This document shows, in pieces, positions 16,044-26,320 of a stretch of DNA of 41,976 nucleotides. Position 1 is the stretch's first letter; the number at the start of each line of letters is the position of its first letter. Location of the stretch: positions 1-41,976 of the forward strand of contig CAMXJY010000014.1 in assembly GCA_947244325.1 (NCBI GenBank). The letters run 5' to 3'. The notes under the pieces were generated by a model. The model searched no databases and had not been told where the DNA came from. It worked only from the letters and a program-made list of their open reading frames with translations. This DNA comes from an uncultured Clostridium sp. Lineage in GTDB: Bacteria > Bacillota > Clostridia > TANB77 > CAG-508. The translations under genes were made by a program, and so were the position numbers.

Positions 16044-19000
16044 ATGGCACTATTAAAAAAGTTTTGTAAAAATATTATCTTAATAATAATAATAACATCT
16101 TTATTAATAACTTTTTTTGCTACACCAGCATCTTATGCGAAGCTAGATTTAAAAGATGGTCAGTTCTATTATTCAGGAACAACAAAAGGTACATATACAG
16201 CAAAAGATGGTATTTTCTCATGGCTTTTAAGTCATATTGGTGATATTGCCGATTGGATAATCGGTATTATTACAATGGGCTTTAGAATGGTTTTTGTGGG
16301 GTGGACTGCGCTTATTGAAAAATTATTAACTTGGGCACTAGAAACCACTACAGGTGTAAGTATGGCTGGACAGCAGGTAGAAGGCGGATTAAGCTCAACA
16401 GATTTAACATCTATAACAGATTCTTCTAATAACTTAACAGTTCAAGCTATTGTATATAATCAAGTGCCAGTGTTTAATATAAACTTTTTTGATTTAGAAT
16501 ATGATAAAACTGTTAGTGGAACAGGACAAAAATATAAATGTGAAAAATGTAATGAGGATGCTGAAAAATGTGCTTCAGCATCTGGTTGCAGTTGTGCATG
16601 TAATGGAAAATGTGATGGATGTAGTGCATACATAGCAGCATTAAATATAGATCAAACAAATAATCCACCAGTAGTTGTACAAATTAAAAATTTAGTATCA
16701 ATGTGGTATTACATAATAAGATTAATAGCATTAGCAGCTATGTTAGTTGTACTTATCGCCATAGGAATAAAAATGGCAGTATCAACAATAGCATCTGATA
16801 AAGCAGTGTATAAAAGAATGCTTGTAGACTGGGTTGTTGGTGTAATAATTTTATTTGCAATTCATTATATGATGATATTTATAATATATATAAATGATTC
16901 ACTTGTAAATATAATAAAAGAATCAGCTTCACACATAAATACTGTTACAATGAAAGAATTATCAGAAACAGGAACTAATATAAATAGGTCTAATGAAGAT
17001 ATAGAAGTAGATGTATATGAAGCTGTTAGAACAAGAGCATATGATGCAAAATTATCAAATGGATTATCAGGAATGATAATGTATATGACATTAGTATATT
17101 TTGCTATCAGATATACATTAGTTTATATAAAGAGATATTTAACTTTAATTGTATTAACACTGATGGGTCCAGCAGTTGGAATTGCATATGCACTTCAAAA
17201 AGTTTTAAATGGTAAATCTTCAACATTAAAAACATGGACTTCTGAGTACATAATGAACGTAATTATACAAAGTGTACATGCATTAATTTATAGTGTATTT
17301 ATATCATCAGCATTAGTATTATCATTAGAATCAATTTCAGGAATAATAGTTGCATTAATATTAATGAATTATAGTTTAAAAGCAGAAGCACAATTTAGAA
17401 AAATATTTAAGTTTGGTGATGGAGATAGTTTAGTAGGACATACAGCAGAAGCAGGAAGTGCTGAAAAAATGAAGCAATCACTTCAAACTGCTAGAGGTTT
17501 ATATATGGGTGCTAAACCACTTGCTCAAACAATGATGAATACACCATTTGCAGGAATAGCAAAAGGTATTGGAAAAGCAGGAATAGCAGCAGGAATGGCA
17601 GGAGCAGCTGCAGTAAAAACTGGAGTTTCTAAAGTATCTTCAAATAGTGTACGAAATAATTTTTCAAAAGCTGTTGATAGAGAAATGGACATAAATGGAG
17701 AAGGACATGAATATAAGAGAAATGCTGATGGAAGTGATGCTGAAACAGAAGAACAATATGAAAGCAGAAGAAATGCAGCTAAAGAAGCAGTTTTAGCAAG
17801 AAATCCGAAATTTATAGAATCAGATTCTGCTGAAAGTATGGATGGAACAACAGTGGCAGGACTAATTGTAGCAGGAGAAAAGAATTTAAGGGGTGCTGTA
17901 GAAGTTGCAGCAAGCAATATGGGAGCAACAAAAGAAGGTACACCAGAGCATGAAAAAGCAACACAAGATTATTTTGAAGCAATGCAAAATTATGCAAAGT
18001 TTAAACAATTAGATTTATCAAAAGACAATACTGCCGCAGCTCGTGGAGAAAGAATATTAGATGTAAAAAATCATTTCAAATTTGCTCCAAATAAAAATGG
18101 TAGTCAAATTAATTTATCAAACTTAAATAAATTAAGAAAAGGTGTATTTGGTACAAAATATAAAGATCCTAAAACAGGACAATTTGTATCAGATAAAAAT
18201 GGTTTATATAGTAAACTTAGCTCAGAAAATTTATTAGGATTTACAGAAGCTGATAAAAAAGTATTTAAAGAACAAGTATTAACACCAATTAAAAATGGAT
18301 TTGGAGGAATGGCAGCAATGTTTGTTGGAATGGGAACATTAGTTGCACATCCAACAATGGGAATGGCTCTTTTAGGTGCTGGTAAAATGAAAATGAATAA
18401 AACTTTTAAAAAACCAGTTAACTATAAAGATTATGGTGGAAGAAGATATGGATTTGCAAATTTCTCAGCTCCAGCAATGAGAGATATTCAAAAAACAGCT
18501 GTAGCAAGAGCAAATAGAGAAATGAATGCAATGTTACAAGCAAATGTTAAAGAAAGTCATCCAGAATTATATTCAAAATTAAAAAAAGGTCTTTCAAAAG
18601 ATGCAGAGCTTGGATGGAATTCAAATAAAATAAAAGATTTAAGAAATGGTGGAATAGCAGGGCTAACAGTTGGAACTTTAGGAGCAGCTCTATCTGGAGC
18701 AGGTATTTCATTTGTTCCAATGGCAGCAGTTGCAGCAGCAGGAACAGCAGCTAGATTTACAGCAAATCATACAGGCATATTTGCAAATATGCATCAAATA
18801 AATAAACATAGTGCTAAACAAATGAAAAAACAACAAATGGATTTCATAACAGATGGATTAAACTTAGAAATGTCTGTAAGACAAGCAGAATATGAAAAAG
18901 AACAAAAAGACCAAGAAGATAAGATTAAAAAAGAAGAATTTGAAAAATTAAATTATGAATATGATCCAGTAACAGGAGATATAAAGAAAAATCAAGAAAA

Positions 19001-20474
19001 TGCTTTAGAAGACTACAATAAAGTTATGATGGCTTTATATGCAGAGCAAGGGCTAATATATGATCCAAAAACTGGAACAACTCGTCCAGCTCCTGAGGCA
19101 GAAGATGCAAGAACAAGAACAACTATTAAAAAAGAACAATTAGAAATGGCAGTAAAAGCAGAAGATGGAAGTATGCGTAGAATTACAGATGCAGACGTAC
19201 AAAGCATTAACAAAGAATTAGATTTAATAATAGAATCAATGCTTAAAAAAGGAACAATAGATGCAAATAGTGCATCCGTTCAAAATGAAATGATTAAAAA
19301 GCTATCAGACAGATTAATAAAAGCTAATATACTTGTTAAAGGTGAACGTGTAGAAGATGTATTTAAGCATGGAAAAAATGATTTAGTAGATACATTAAAA
19401 CAAAAAGCAAATGCAGCAGAACTTAAAGAGTCTGGAAGTATTTTAGATAAAATAAATGAACTAGATAAAGCAGCCATTCAAAATGCAGTTGAAAGTGTTA
19501 CAGAAGGAGAAAGAGATATTACACATGTAAAATCAGAAGATGTTTTAGCAAAATTAAGAGCAGAAAGACCAAAACAAAAGAGAAAATTATTTGGTTCAAA
19601 ACAAGATGGCTCACAAGTAGTAAATACAAGTGACGGTTCTAGAACAGCAGGTACCTCAGATGGAAGTAGAAAATTAAGTATAGATAGTATAGATGATTCT
19701 AAACTTCAAAAAGCAATACAAGCATATATTAAAGCATCAGATAATGATACAGCCAAAGTAGAATCTAAAAAAACTGCTAAAGCTCAAGTAGATAAAAAAG
19801 TAAGAAGCAGAAGAAGAAAATTACAACAAGTATTAGAACTTAAAATAGATGGATTAGAAGAAGTTTCAACAGATGCAGTTATAGATAAAGTAAAAAATGG
19901 TGATGCAAAAATAAAAGATGGTGATAAAAAGTACGATTTATCTCAAGATGAGTCATCAGATGTATTGAAACTATTACTAATGAGAAAAGAATTAGAAGAA
20001 GTTAATCAGTATGCAAGACAAGAATTAGAATTAAAATCAGGAAATTTAGGATATACAAAGAAACTTAAAAAGAAAGGTGCAGCAGCTGTTGAATATTATT
20101 CACATAAATTACAAATAGAAACTTATAAATCACAATCAGATGAAAGAAGTAGAAATTATGTAGAAAAATTAGATAGCGAAATTGCAAAAGCAAAAGCAGC
20201 AGGAAAAACTGCTAAAGAAATAGAAAAACTTGCACAAGATGTATCTCGAGATAACCTAACAGAATTTGCGGCTGAATTAGAACGAGATTCACAAACTACA
20301 CCTTTAAGAAGAGAAGACATATATGAACAAATAAATAAATTGAATGATGTACAAAAGAAACAAAGAGATTTAGCAAAAAAAGAATTAGCAATGAAAAATG
20401 CAGAAAAAGTACTAGATAGATCAGGACCAATAGAAAATGTAAATGCATTTATCGAAAATTTAGGTAAAAAATAA
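16044..20474 (+). CDS. TrbL/VirB6-like protein 2 with ~1000-residue extension and Cys-rich insert
   Basis: 1476 residues. Signal peptide (~1-32), amphipathic helices (~55-100), motif QVPVFNINFF, then a Cys-rich insert with eight Cys between 166 and 193 (CxxC, CxCxC and CxxxCxxC patterns), absent from the paralogues. It could bind metal or be disulfide-linked. The VirB6-like core follows (~215-450: IAIGIKMAVSTIASDKAVYK, then LMGPAVGIAYALQKVLNGKS). The extension is Lys/Glu-rich and helical with two Gly/Ala-rich hydrophobic blocks (~753-780 and ~872-912) and long coiled coils to the end. It is the most divergent of the five in the core (KVLNGKSS instead of KMGDGKAQ). A channel role is inferred from the core; the extension may reach the cytoplasm, act in assembly or be an exported domain. 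Confidence 0.8.
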   Translation: MALLKKFCKNIILIIIITSLLITFFATPASYAKLDLKDGQFYYSGTTKGTYTAKDGIFSWLLSHIGDIADWIIGIITMGFRMVFVGWTALIEKLLTWALETTTGVSMAGQQVEGGLSSTDLTSITDSSNNLTVQAIVYNQVPVFNINFFDLEYDKTVSGTGQKYKCEKCNEDAEKCASASGCSCACNGKCDGCSAYIAALNIDQTNNPPVVVQIKNLVSMWYYIIRLIALAAMLVVLIAIGIKMAVSTIASDKAVYKRMLVDWVVGVIILFAIHYMMIFIIYINDSLVNIIKESASHINTVTMKELSETGTNINRSNEDIEVDVYEAVRTRAYDAKLSNGLSGMIMYMTLVYFAIRYTLVYIKRYLTLIVLTLMGPAVGIAYALQKVLNGKSSTLKTWTSEYIMNVIIQSVHALIYSVFISSALVLSLESISGIIVALILMNYSLKAEAQFRKIFKFGDGDSLVGHTAEAGSAEKMKQSLQTARGLYMGAKPLAQTMMNTPFAGIAKGIGKAGIAAGMAGAAAVKTGVSKVSSNSVRNNFSKAVDREMDINGEGHEYKRNADGSDAETEEQYESRRNAAKEAVLARNPKFIESDSAESMDGTTVAGLIVAGEKNLRGAVEVAASNMGATKEGTPEHEKATQDYFEAMQNYAKFKQLDLSKDNTAAARGERILDVKNHFKFAPNKNGSQINLSNLNKLRKGVFGTKYKDPKTGQFVSDKNGLYSKLSSENLLGFTEADKKVFKEQVLTPIKNGFGGMAAMFVGMGTLVAHPTMGMALLGAGKMKMNKTFKKPVNYKDYGGRRYGFANFSAPAMRDIQKTAVARANREMNAMLQANVKESHPELYSKLKKGLSKDAELGWNSNKIKDLRNGGIAGLTVGTLGAALSGAGISFVPMAAVAAAGTAARFTANHTGIFANMHQINKHSAKQMKKQQMDFITDGLNLEMSVRQAEYEKEQKDQEDKIKKEEFEKLNYEYDPVTGDIKKNQENALEDYNKVMMALYAEQGLIYDPKTGTTRPAPEAEDARTRTTIKKEQLEMAVKAEDGSMRRITDADVQSINKELDLIIESMLKKGTIDANSASVQNEMIKKLSDRLIKANILVKGERVEDVFKHGKNDLVDTLKQKANAAELKESGSILDKINELDKAAIQNAVESVTEGERDITHVKSEDVLAKLRAERPKQKRKLFGSKQDGSQVVNTSDGSRTAGTSDGSRKLSIDSIDDSKLQKAIQAYIKASDNDTAKVESKKTAKAQVDKKVRSRRRKLQQVLELKIDGLEEVSTDAVIDKVKNGDAKIKDGDKKYDLSQDESSDVLKLLLMRKELEEVNQYARQELELKSGNLGYTKKLKKKGAAAVEYYSHKLQIETYKSQSDERSRNYVEKLDSEIAKAKAAGKTAKEIEKLAQDVSRDNLTEFAAELERDSQTTPLRREDIYEQINKLNDVQKKQRDLAKKELAMKNAEKVLDRSGPIENVNAFIENLGKK

Positions 20475-20491
20475 AGAAAGAAGAGAAAGCT

Positions 20492-23305
20492 GTGAAAAAA
20501 GTATTAAAGAAAGTATTAGTAATTTTTTTAGTAATTTTAATATTGAACAATTTTCTTGTTAGTGGTGTTAGAGCCAGTAATCCAGATGATATGCCAGACT
20601 CTTTTGGAGAATGGTTATCTGGTCTTATTGGGTCTGTTATTGGCTTGCTAACTTATCCAATAAGAATTGTTGCGCTGGCTGCTGGTTATGCAATGAATGC
20701 GCTCACAGCTGGAGTAGCATATATAGAGGGAACCACTGATGGTGCGGATTTTGCAGATACTTCAATAATTACACCATTTGATATATTTTTTAATAAAGTA
20801 AAAATAGTAGATATAAACTTTTTTGATATAGGAACTGAAGACAATATAGTAAACAAAATAAGAACAGGAATAGCATCATGGTATTATGTTTTAAGATTAT
20901 TAGCAACAGTAATATTACTTGTAGTATTAATATATGTAGGAATAAGAATGGCAATATCAACAATAGCATCAGATAAGGCAATGTATAAAAAGATGTTATT
21001 TGATTGGGTAGTTAGCTTAGCACTTATATTTTTAATACACTATGTAATAATATTTGCTGTAACAGTATGTAGTTCAATAGTTAATGCGATTTCATTATCA
21101 GTAGATTCAAAATTAATAACAGATACTTATACTGTTATAAGAGATGTAGCATTTAAAGTCCTTGAACTTGATTCAATTGCAGCTACTATAGTATATTGTA
21201 TGTTAGTATGGCAAACTTTTGGATTACTTATATCATATTTTAACCGTATGTTAAAATTAGCATTTTTAGTAATAATTGCTCCACTTATAACACTTACATA
21301 TTCAATAGATAAAATGGGAGATGGAAAAGCACAAGCTTTAGGAAGCTGGTTAAAAGAATTTATATATACAATACTAATTCAACCATTTCATTGTATAATA
21401 TATATGTGTTTTGTTAGTGTAGGATTTAAAATGTTAACAAGTCAAGGTTTAAATGGAGTATCAAGAGACACTATAGCAACAGCAGTTGTTGCAATATTAT
21501 GTGTTAAATTCGTAAAAGAAGGAGAAAATCTTGTAAGAAAAATATTCCAATTCCAAGATGATAATAGTTCTACATCTATAGGAGCAGGAGCTGCAATAGC
21601 AGCGATGGCAATGAATAAAGCTAAAGGAGCAGGTAGTGCTGCAAGGTCTTCTTTAAATGGAGTAAGAAACTTTAAAGGAATGGCAAAACAAGCAGGAAGC
21701 AGCATGAAAGCTTTAGCAGTAGGAGCCGGAATTACAGCAAGAGCAGTTGGTGGAAGAGTATTTCATACTGGAGATAGTCCAGATAAGACTATAGCAGAAA
21801 GAAAAGAAGATATAAGAATAGATAGAGACAATAAACAAGCAGATAAAATAAATGAAAAATATAATATACAGCAAACAGCAGAAACAGCAGCAAAAATTAA
21901 TGTATTAGCAAAAGACATAATGAAACAAAATCCAGGTATAAGCGCAAGAGAAGCTAAGGCAATAGCAAGATTAAATATAGCTAAAAAAGAAAGAGCTAAG
22001 AGCAAAGGACCAGTAAAATTAACAAGAGGAAAAACTAAACTAGGAAAAGCAGTTAATGTTATTGGAAAACCTGTAACAGCTACTATAAGAGGAGCAAAAA
22101 CAGTAACTAGAGTTGCTACAGTGCCTATAAGAGGAGCTAGAGGAGCAATTAAGAAAGGTGTAGAATTATATAAACAAAGTGATACACTACAATTTATTAC
22201 TGGATTAGGAAAAGGAGCAATATCAGCTGGACTTGGAACAATGGTTGGTTCTGGTATATATGGAACAAATGGAAATATGCCAACAGCTTTAATGTCTGGT
22301 ATGGCAGTATATAAAGGTTCACAAGGATTTTTCCAAAATACAACAAGAACATTAGCAGGTTCTGTTGCAGATAGTTATGCAGCATTAGGAGCTAAAACAA
22401 AATTTGATGTAAATGGATTAACAAAAGAGGCATTAGGATTATTCTCAGATGATGATGAAGCAAAAAGAGCATTAGATGAAATAATGCAAGAAATAGAAGA
22501 TGCACTTCAAGAAGCAAGTGTTGAAGGAAAGTATAAAACTCAAATTAAAAATACAATACAAAGAGGAATTGGTGCAGATGCATCAAAAACTGATAATGTT
22601 GTAAAATTTGCACTAGATACTGTTGGAGGTAAAGCTACTCCAATGAAAGGTGGAGATGGTAAAACTTTATATGAAACAAATAATGGTGCATTAAGAAATG
22701 CTGTACAAAAATTAGCTGATTATGAAAACTTAAAACAAATATATCAAAAAGTTGAAGCAGCAGGTGAATTAAATGTTGATAATGATACATTTGTAGAAGA
22801 AGTTATGGATAGATTCTTTAGTGATGAGCTAGTTACAGATGATAGAGTAAAAGAGGAATTAATAAATAAAAATATTGAAAAAGTTGGAACGAAAAAGGAA
22901 TTTGAAGATAATAGAAAAGAAATAGATAGTTATATACAAGATAAATATAAAGAAGATGATAATTTTATTGAAGATATTTCAGCGCAATTTGATGATATAA
23001 TAGCTGAAGTTAGTAGTGAATTAACTGATATGAGAATAGATGCACAAGCAAGAGCAGAAGTAGAGAATCATATAGAAGAATTAAAAAGAGAACAAGCAGA
23101 TATTATAGGAAAAGCATTAGCAGATATAGGGCTTGTTGAGAGAAGAATAAAATCAGATATAGTAACTGAATATGAATCAAAATTACAAACAGCGATTAAA
23201 CAATTAGAAAATGATGCAAAAAATATTACAGATGTTCAAGAAAAAGAAATAGCAGATGCAAAATTAATTAGAATGAAAGATTCTTTAGGAAAATTAACAT
23301 TATAA
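20492..23305 (+). CDS. TrbL/VirB6-like protein 3 with long C-terminal extension
   Basis: 937 residues, GTG start after AAGAGA. Signal peptide (1-28), amphipathic helix block, motif TPFDIFFNKVKIVDINFFD (~94-112), membrane helices (~130-155, 172-200, 228-248, 252-275, 290-312), signature LITLTYSIDKMGDGKAQA (~265-282), and a C-terminal hinge FQFQDDNSSTS (~353-362). The extension is basic and helical, with a Gly-rich hydrophobic block (VGSGIYGTNGNMP, ~575-615), then acidic coiled coils. It is closely related to proteins 4 and 5 in both core and hinge, so these arose by tandem duplication. Confidence 0.82.
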   Translation: MKKVLKKVLVIFLVILILNNFLVSGVRASNPDDMPDSFGEWLSGLIGSVIGLLTYPIRIVALAAGYAMNALTAGVAYIEGTTDGADFADTSIITPFDIFFNKVKIVDINFFDIGTEDNIVNKIRTGIASWYYVLRLLATVILLVVLIYVGIRMAISTIASDKAMYKKMLFDWVVSLALIFLIHYVIIFAVTVCSSIVNAISLSVDSKLITDTYTVIRDVAFKVLELDSIAATIVYCMLVWQTFGLLISYFNRMLKLAFLVIIAPLITLTYSIDKMGDGKAQALGSWLKEFIYTILIQPFHCIIYMCFVSVGFKMLTSQGLNGVSRDTIATAVVAILCVKFVKEGENLVRKIFQFQDDNSSTSIGAGAAIAAMAMNKAKGAGSAARSSLNGVRNFKGMAKQAGSSMKALAVGAGITARAVGGRVFHTGDSPDKTIAERKEDIRIDRDNKQADKINEKYNIQQTAETAAKINVLAKDIMKQNPGISAREAKAIARLNIAKKERAKSKGPVKLTRGKTKLGKAVNVIGKPVTATIRGAKTVTRVATVPIRGARGAIKKGVELYKQSDTLQFITGLGKGAISAGLGTMVGSGIYGTNGNMPTALMSGMAVYKGSQGFFQNTTRTLAGSVADSYAALGAKTKFDVNGLTKEALGLFSDDDEAKRALDEIMQEIEDALQEASVEGKYKTQIKNTIQRGIGADASKTDNVVKFALDTVGGKATPMKGGDGKTLYETNNGALRNAVQKLADYENLKQIYQKVEAAGELNVDNDTFVEEVMDRFFSDELVTDDRVKEELINKNIEKVGTKKEFEDNRKEIDSYIQDKYKEDDNFIEDISAQFDDIIAEVSSELTDMRIDAQARAEVENHIEELKREQADIIGKALADIGLVERRIKSDIVTEYESKLQTAIKQLENDAKNITDVQEKEIADAKLIRMKDSLGKLTL

Positions 23306-23336
23306 AATAAAATACTAAAAGAAAGAAGGTGAGATT

Positions 23337-26261
23337 GTGAAAAGAGTGCTTAAAAAGTTATTAATAGTTATTTTAATAATATTGATGATAAATAATTTCT
23401 TTATGTCGAATTGTGTAAGTGCAGCAGTAGCAGGATACACAGTAGACAGTATATTTGACATATTTGGAAATATTTTAGGTGGAATTATTGGAATTTTAAC
23501 ATGGCCTTTAAGATTAACAGCGTTAGCTGCTGGATGGGTTATGAAAGAATTTACGGTATTAGTTGCATTTACTGAAGGAGCAACAGATGGCGGCGCTACT
23601 AACACAATCACACCATTTGACATATTTTTTAATAGAGTAAAAATATTACAAGTTGACTTTTTTGATATAGGAACTGAAGACAATTTTGTTAATACAATGA
23701 GGACAAGTGTTGCAAGCTGGTATTATGTAATGAGGATATTAGCATCAGCAATACTACTAGTAATATTAATATATGTAGGAATAAGAATGGCAATATCAAC
23801 AATAGCCTCAGATAGAGCAATGTACAAAAAAATGTTAGTTGATTGGGTAGCTAGTATAGCATTAATATTTGTACTTCAATACATAATTATTTTTACAATA
23901 ACTGCTAATAATGCGATAGTAAAAGTAATAGGAGCATCAGTAAATGGTCAAGATTTAGAAAATACATATAAAGCAATAGCTTCTATGGGACAGAAACCAT
24001 TTGATTTGAATGCTATTGCTGCAACAATAATATATTGTATGTTAGTATGGCAAACTTTAGGATTAGTATTTGCATATTTTAGTCGTATGCTAAAAACAGC
24101 ATTTTTAATCATAATTGCACCATTAATAACATTAACATATTCAATAGATAAAATGGGAGATGGAAAAGCACAAGCTTTAAATACATGGCTTAAAGAATTT
24201 GTATTTACAGTATTAATACAACCATTTCACTGTATTATATATATGTGTTTAATAGATATGGCATTCAAATTATTAAGTCAAGCTTCTGATGCAACACAAA
24301 AATTAGCAAGAGCGATTATTGCAATGTTAATGATTAGATTTGTTAAAGAAGCAGAAAAAATTATTAGGAAGATATTTGCATTTAAAGATGATAATAGTAA
24401 AACTTCTGTAGCAGCAGGTATGGCAGCTGCAGCAGTTGGAGTAAATCAAGCTAAAAATTTTGGTAAGAATACAAGAAAAGCAGTAAATAGTGCAAAGAGT
24501 TTTGGAAAAAATGTAGCGAATTTTGGAAGAACAGCACATGTTGAAGCTGTTGCATTAAAAAGATTACTTTTAGATAAAGATACTAAAGAAGATGGTTCAG
24601 AAAAAAGCTTTTCAGATAGAAAAGAAGAAGTAAGAACAGAGATTAATAATAAACAAGCTGATAAGATAGCAAATAGAACTAGTGCTATACAAGGAATTTT
24701 TAATAAAAATGCTAGATTTTCTATTGCTTCTAAAGCTTCTGTTCAAAAAAGAGCAGATTGGATTCAAATGATGGCAAAAGCAGATGGAAAAGAAATGTCT
24801 AAAGAAGAAGCACTAGAACAAGCTAAAAAAGAACAATTTGCACCAGAAGTAGAAGAAGAAAAACAAAGAATAAAACAAGAAAGAAATGGTGCTATTTCAG
24901 ATGAAGAAGCAGAATCTATTGCTCGTTTAAATGTAGCTAAAAAGCATACAATGCGTGGAAAAGCTATAAAAGGAGTAAAAGGTAGAGTAGATAAAATAAA
25001 AACAAAAGTCGGACAATCAGAAGTTTTAAGAGAATTAGGAGCACTTGGAAAAATGTCTGCAACAGCTGGTGTAGGTTTAATGATAGGTTCTGGAATATAT
25101 GGAACAGGAGGAAATGTTGCTACTGCTTTAGGAGTTGGAGCTGCTACTTTTAAAGGAACACAAGACTTTTTAACAAGTAGTGGTAGAACAATATCAAATG
25201 GAGTTTCTAGAGAATTAAAAGAAATGGGAATTGATGATGCGGTAGGAGCAAGATTCACATTAGATGAGATAGTACAAAATGCAGAAAAATATGATGGAAA
25301 TTTTGGAGAAGGGACAAAAGCATTAGATGAATTAAATAAACAGTTAGGTAAAATGGCGGAAAACTTTCAAGGTGACCAAAGATTTTCAAAATTCCAAACA
25401 AATATAATTAATATAATAAATAAAGCTCCACAAGATTCATCATCAGAAATAAAAAAAGAATTAGAAAAATTCAAATCACAAAAAGGTGTTTATAGTGGTA
25501 ATATGACAAATGATCAAATAAACGCAATAAATGAAGATGGAGCAAAATTATTAGAATATGCAAATAAAACATCAATACAATCAAAATTAAAACAATCAGA
25601 AGATTTAGGAATGGATAAAAATGCATTAATAATAGATATATCAGAAGAATTTACAAATGTTGGTGTAAGTGCAAAATATGAAAAAATAATAAATGATAGT
25701 AGGGATATTAGAGAAGAAAGTGAAAAAGACTTAGATTGGGACGGATTAACACAAGAAGAATTAAATGATAAGGATATTACAAAAGATGTTTTAACTGTAA
25801 AAGAATTTAATAGCAGAAAACAAGATATAGATATAGATGTAAGCAGACTATCAGATAAACAGTTAGAAAAGTTAGATAAAATGTATGATGAAAAAATTAA
25901 GAAGTTAACACAGAGGTCAGGAGACGATATACAAAGACAAATAGATCAATTAATGATAGAACAAGCAGATATAATTGGAAAAGCTTTAACAAGTGCAGGA
26001 AGAGAATTAGATACAGAAAATACAGTTATGTATGAAAAATATCAAAGAATGTTAGATGAGGCAGCTAAAAAACTGCAAACTCAAATTAATGCTAAAGAAC
26101 AAGAAATAGCAAAAATGGATAGAGATGATACAAGTAAAGTATATCAAGGAAAAAATGTTCAGTTAAGTGTATTAGAAGCACAAAGAGATAGAATAATGGG
26201 TTCACAAAAAGAAGTGTCTAGAATAATAACAAAAAGATCTAATGGTGGACAAAATTCTTAA
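23337..26261 (+). CDS. TrbL/VirB6-like protein 4 with long C-terminal extension
   Basis: 974 residues, GTG start with AAGGTGAG upstream. Same order as protein 3: signal peptide (~1-28), TPFDIFFNRVKILQVDFFD, core helices, LITLTYSIDKMGDGKAQA, hinge FAFKDDNSKTS (~350). The extension has a charged helical region, a Gly-rich block (MIGSGIYGTGGNVATALG, ~580-600) and C-terminal coiled coils. The first ~365 residues are strongly similar to protein 3, and the extensions share the overall plan with weaker similarity. Several such paralogues in one operon suggest hetero-oligomeric channel subunits or alternative exported C-terminal modules. Confidence 0.82.
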   Translation: MKRVLKKLLIVILIILMINNFFMSNCVSAAVAGYTVDSIFDIFGNILGGIIGILTWPLRLTALAAGWVMKEFTVLVAFTEGATDGGATNTITPFDIFFNRVKILQVDFFDIGTEDNFVNTMRTSVASWYYVMRILASAILLVILIYVGIRMAISTIASDRAMYKKMLVDWVASIALIFVLQYIIIFTITANNAIVKVIGASVNGQDLENTYKAIASMGQKPFDLNAIAATIIYCMLVWQTLGLVFAYFSRMLKTAFLIIIAPLITLTYSIDKMGDGKAQALNTWLKEFVFTVLIQPFHCIIYMCLIDMAFKLLSQASDATQKLARAIIAMLMIRFVKEAEKIIRKIFAFKDDNSKTSVAAGMAAAAVGVNQAKNFGKNTRKAVNSAKSFGKNVANFGRTAHVEAVALKRLLLDKDTKEDGSEKSFSDRKEEVRTEINNKQADKIANRTSAIQGIFNKNARFSIASKASVQKRADWIQMMAKADGKEMSKEEALEQAKKEQFAPEVEEEKQRIKQERNGAISDEEAESIARLNVAKKHTMRGKAIKGVKGRVDKIKTKVGQSEVLRELGALGKMSATAGVGLMIGSGIYGTGGNVATALGVGAATFKGTQDFLTSSGRTISNGVSRELKEMGIDDAVGARFTLDEIVQNAEKYDGNFGEGTKALDELNKQLGKMAENFQGDQRFSKFQTNIINIINKAPQDSSSEIKKELEKFKSQKGVYSGNMTNDQINAINEDGAKLLEYANKTSIQSKLKQSEDLGMDKNALIIDISEEFTNVGVSAKYEKIINDSRDIREESEKDLDWDGLTQEELNDKDITKDVLTVKEFNSRKQDIDIDVSRLSDKQLEKLDKMYDEKIKKLTQRSGDDIQRQIDQLMIEQADIIGKALTSAGRELDTENTVMYEKYQRMLDEAAKKLQTQINAKEQEIAKMDRDDTSKVYQGKNVQLSVLEAQRDRIMGSQKEVSRIITKRSNGGQNS

Positions 26262-26320
26262 TTTAGTAGAATAATAGATAATAATAAAAAATAGTTATAA
26301 AATTTAAGGAGTTGAAAGAT

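Noticed and set aside
17525..17917. Reverse-strand open frames inside the large VirB6-like genes
   Set aside because: They are antisense shadows of AT-rich, repeat-codon coding sequence, without RBS and with low-complexity Leu/Ser/Phe translations.
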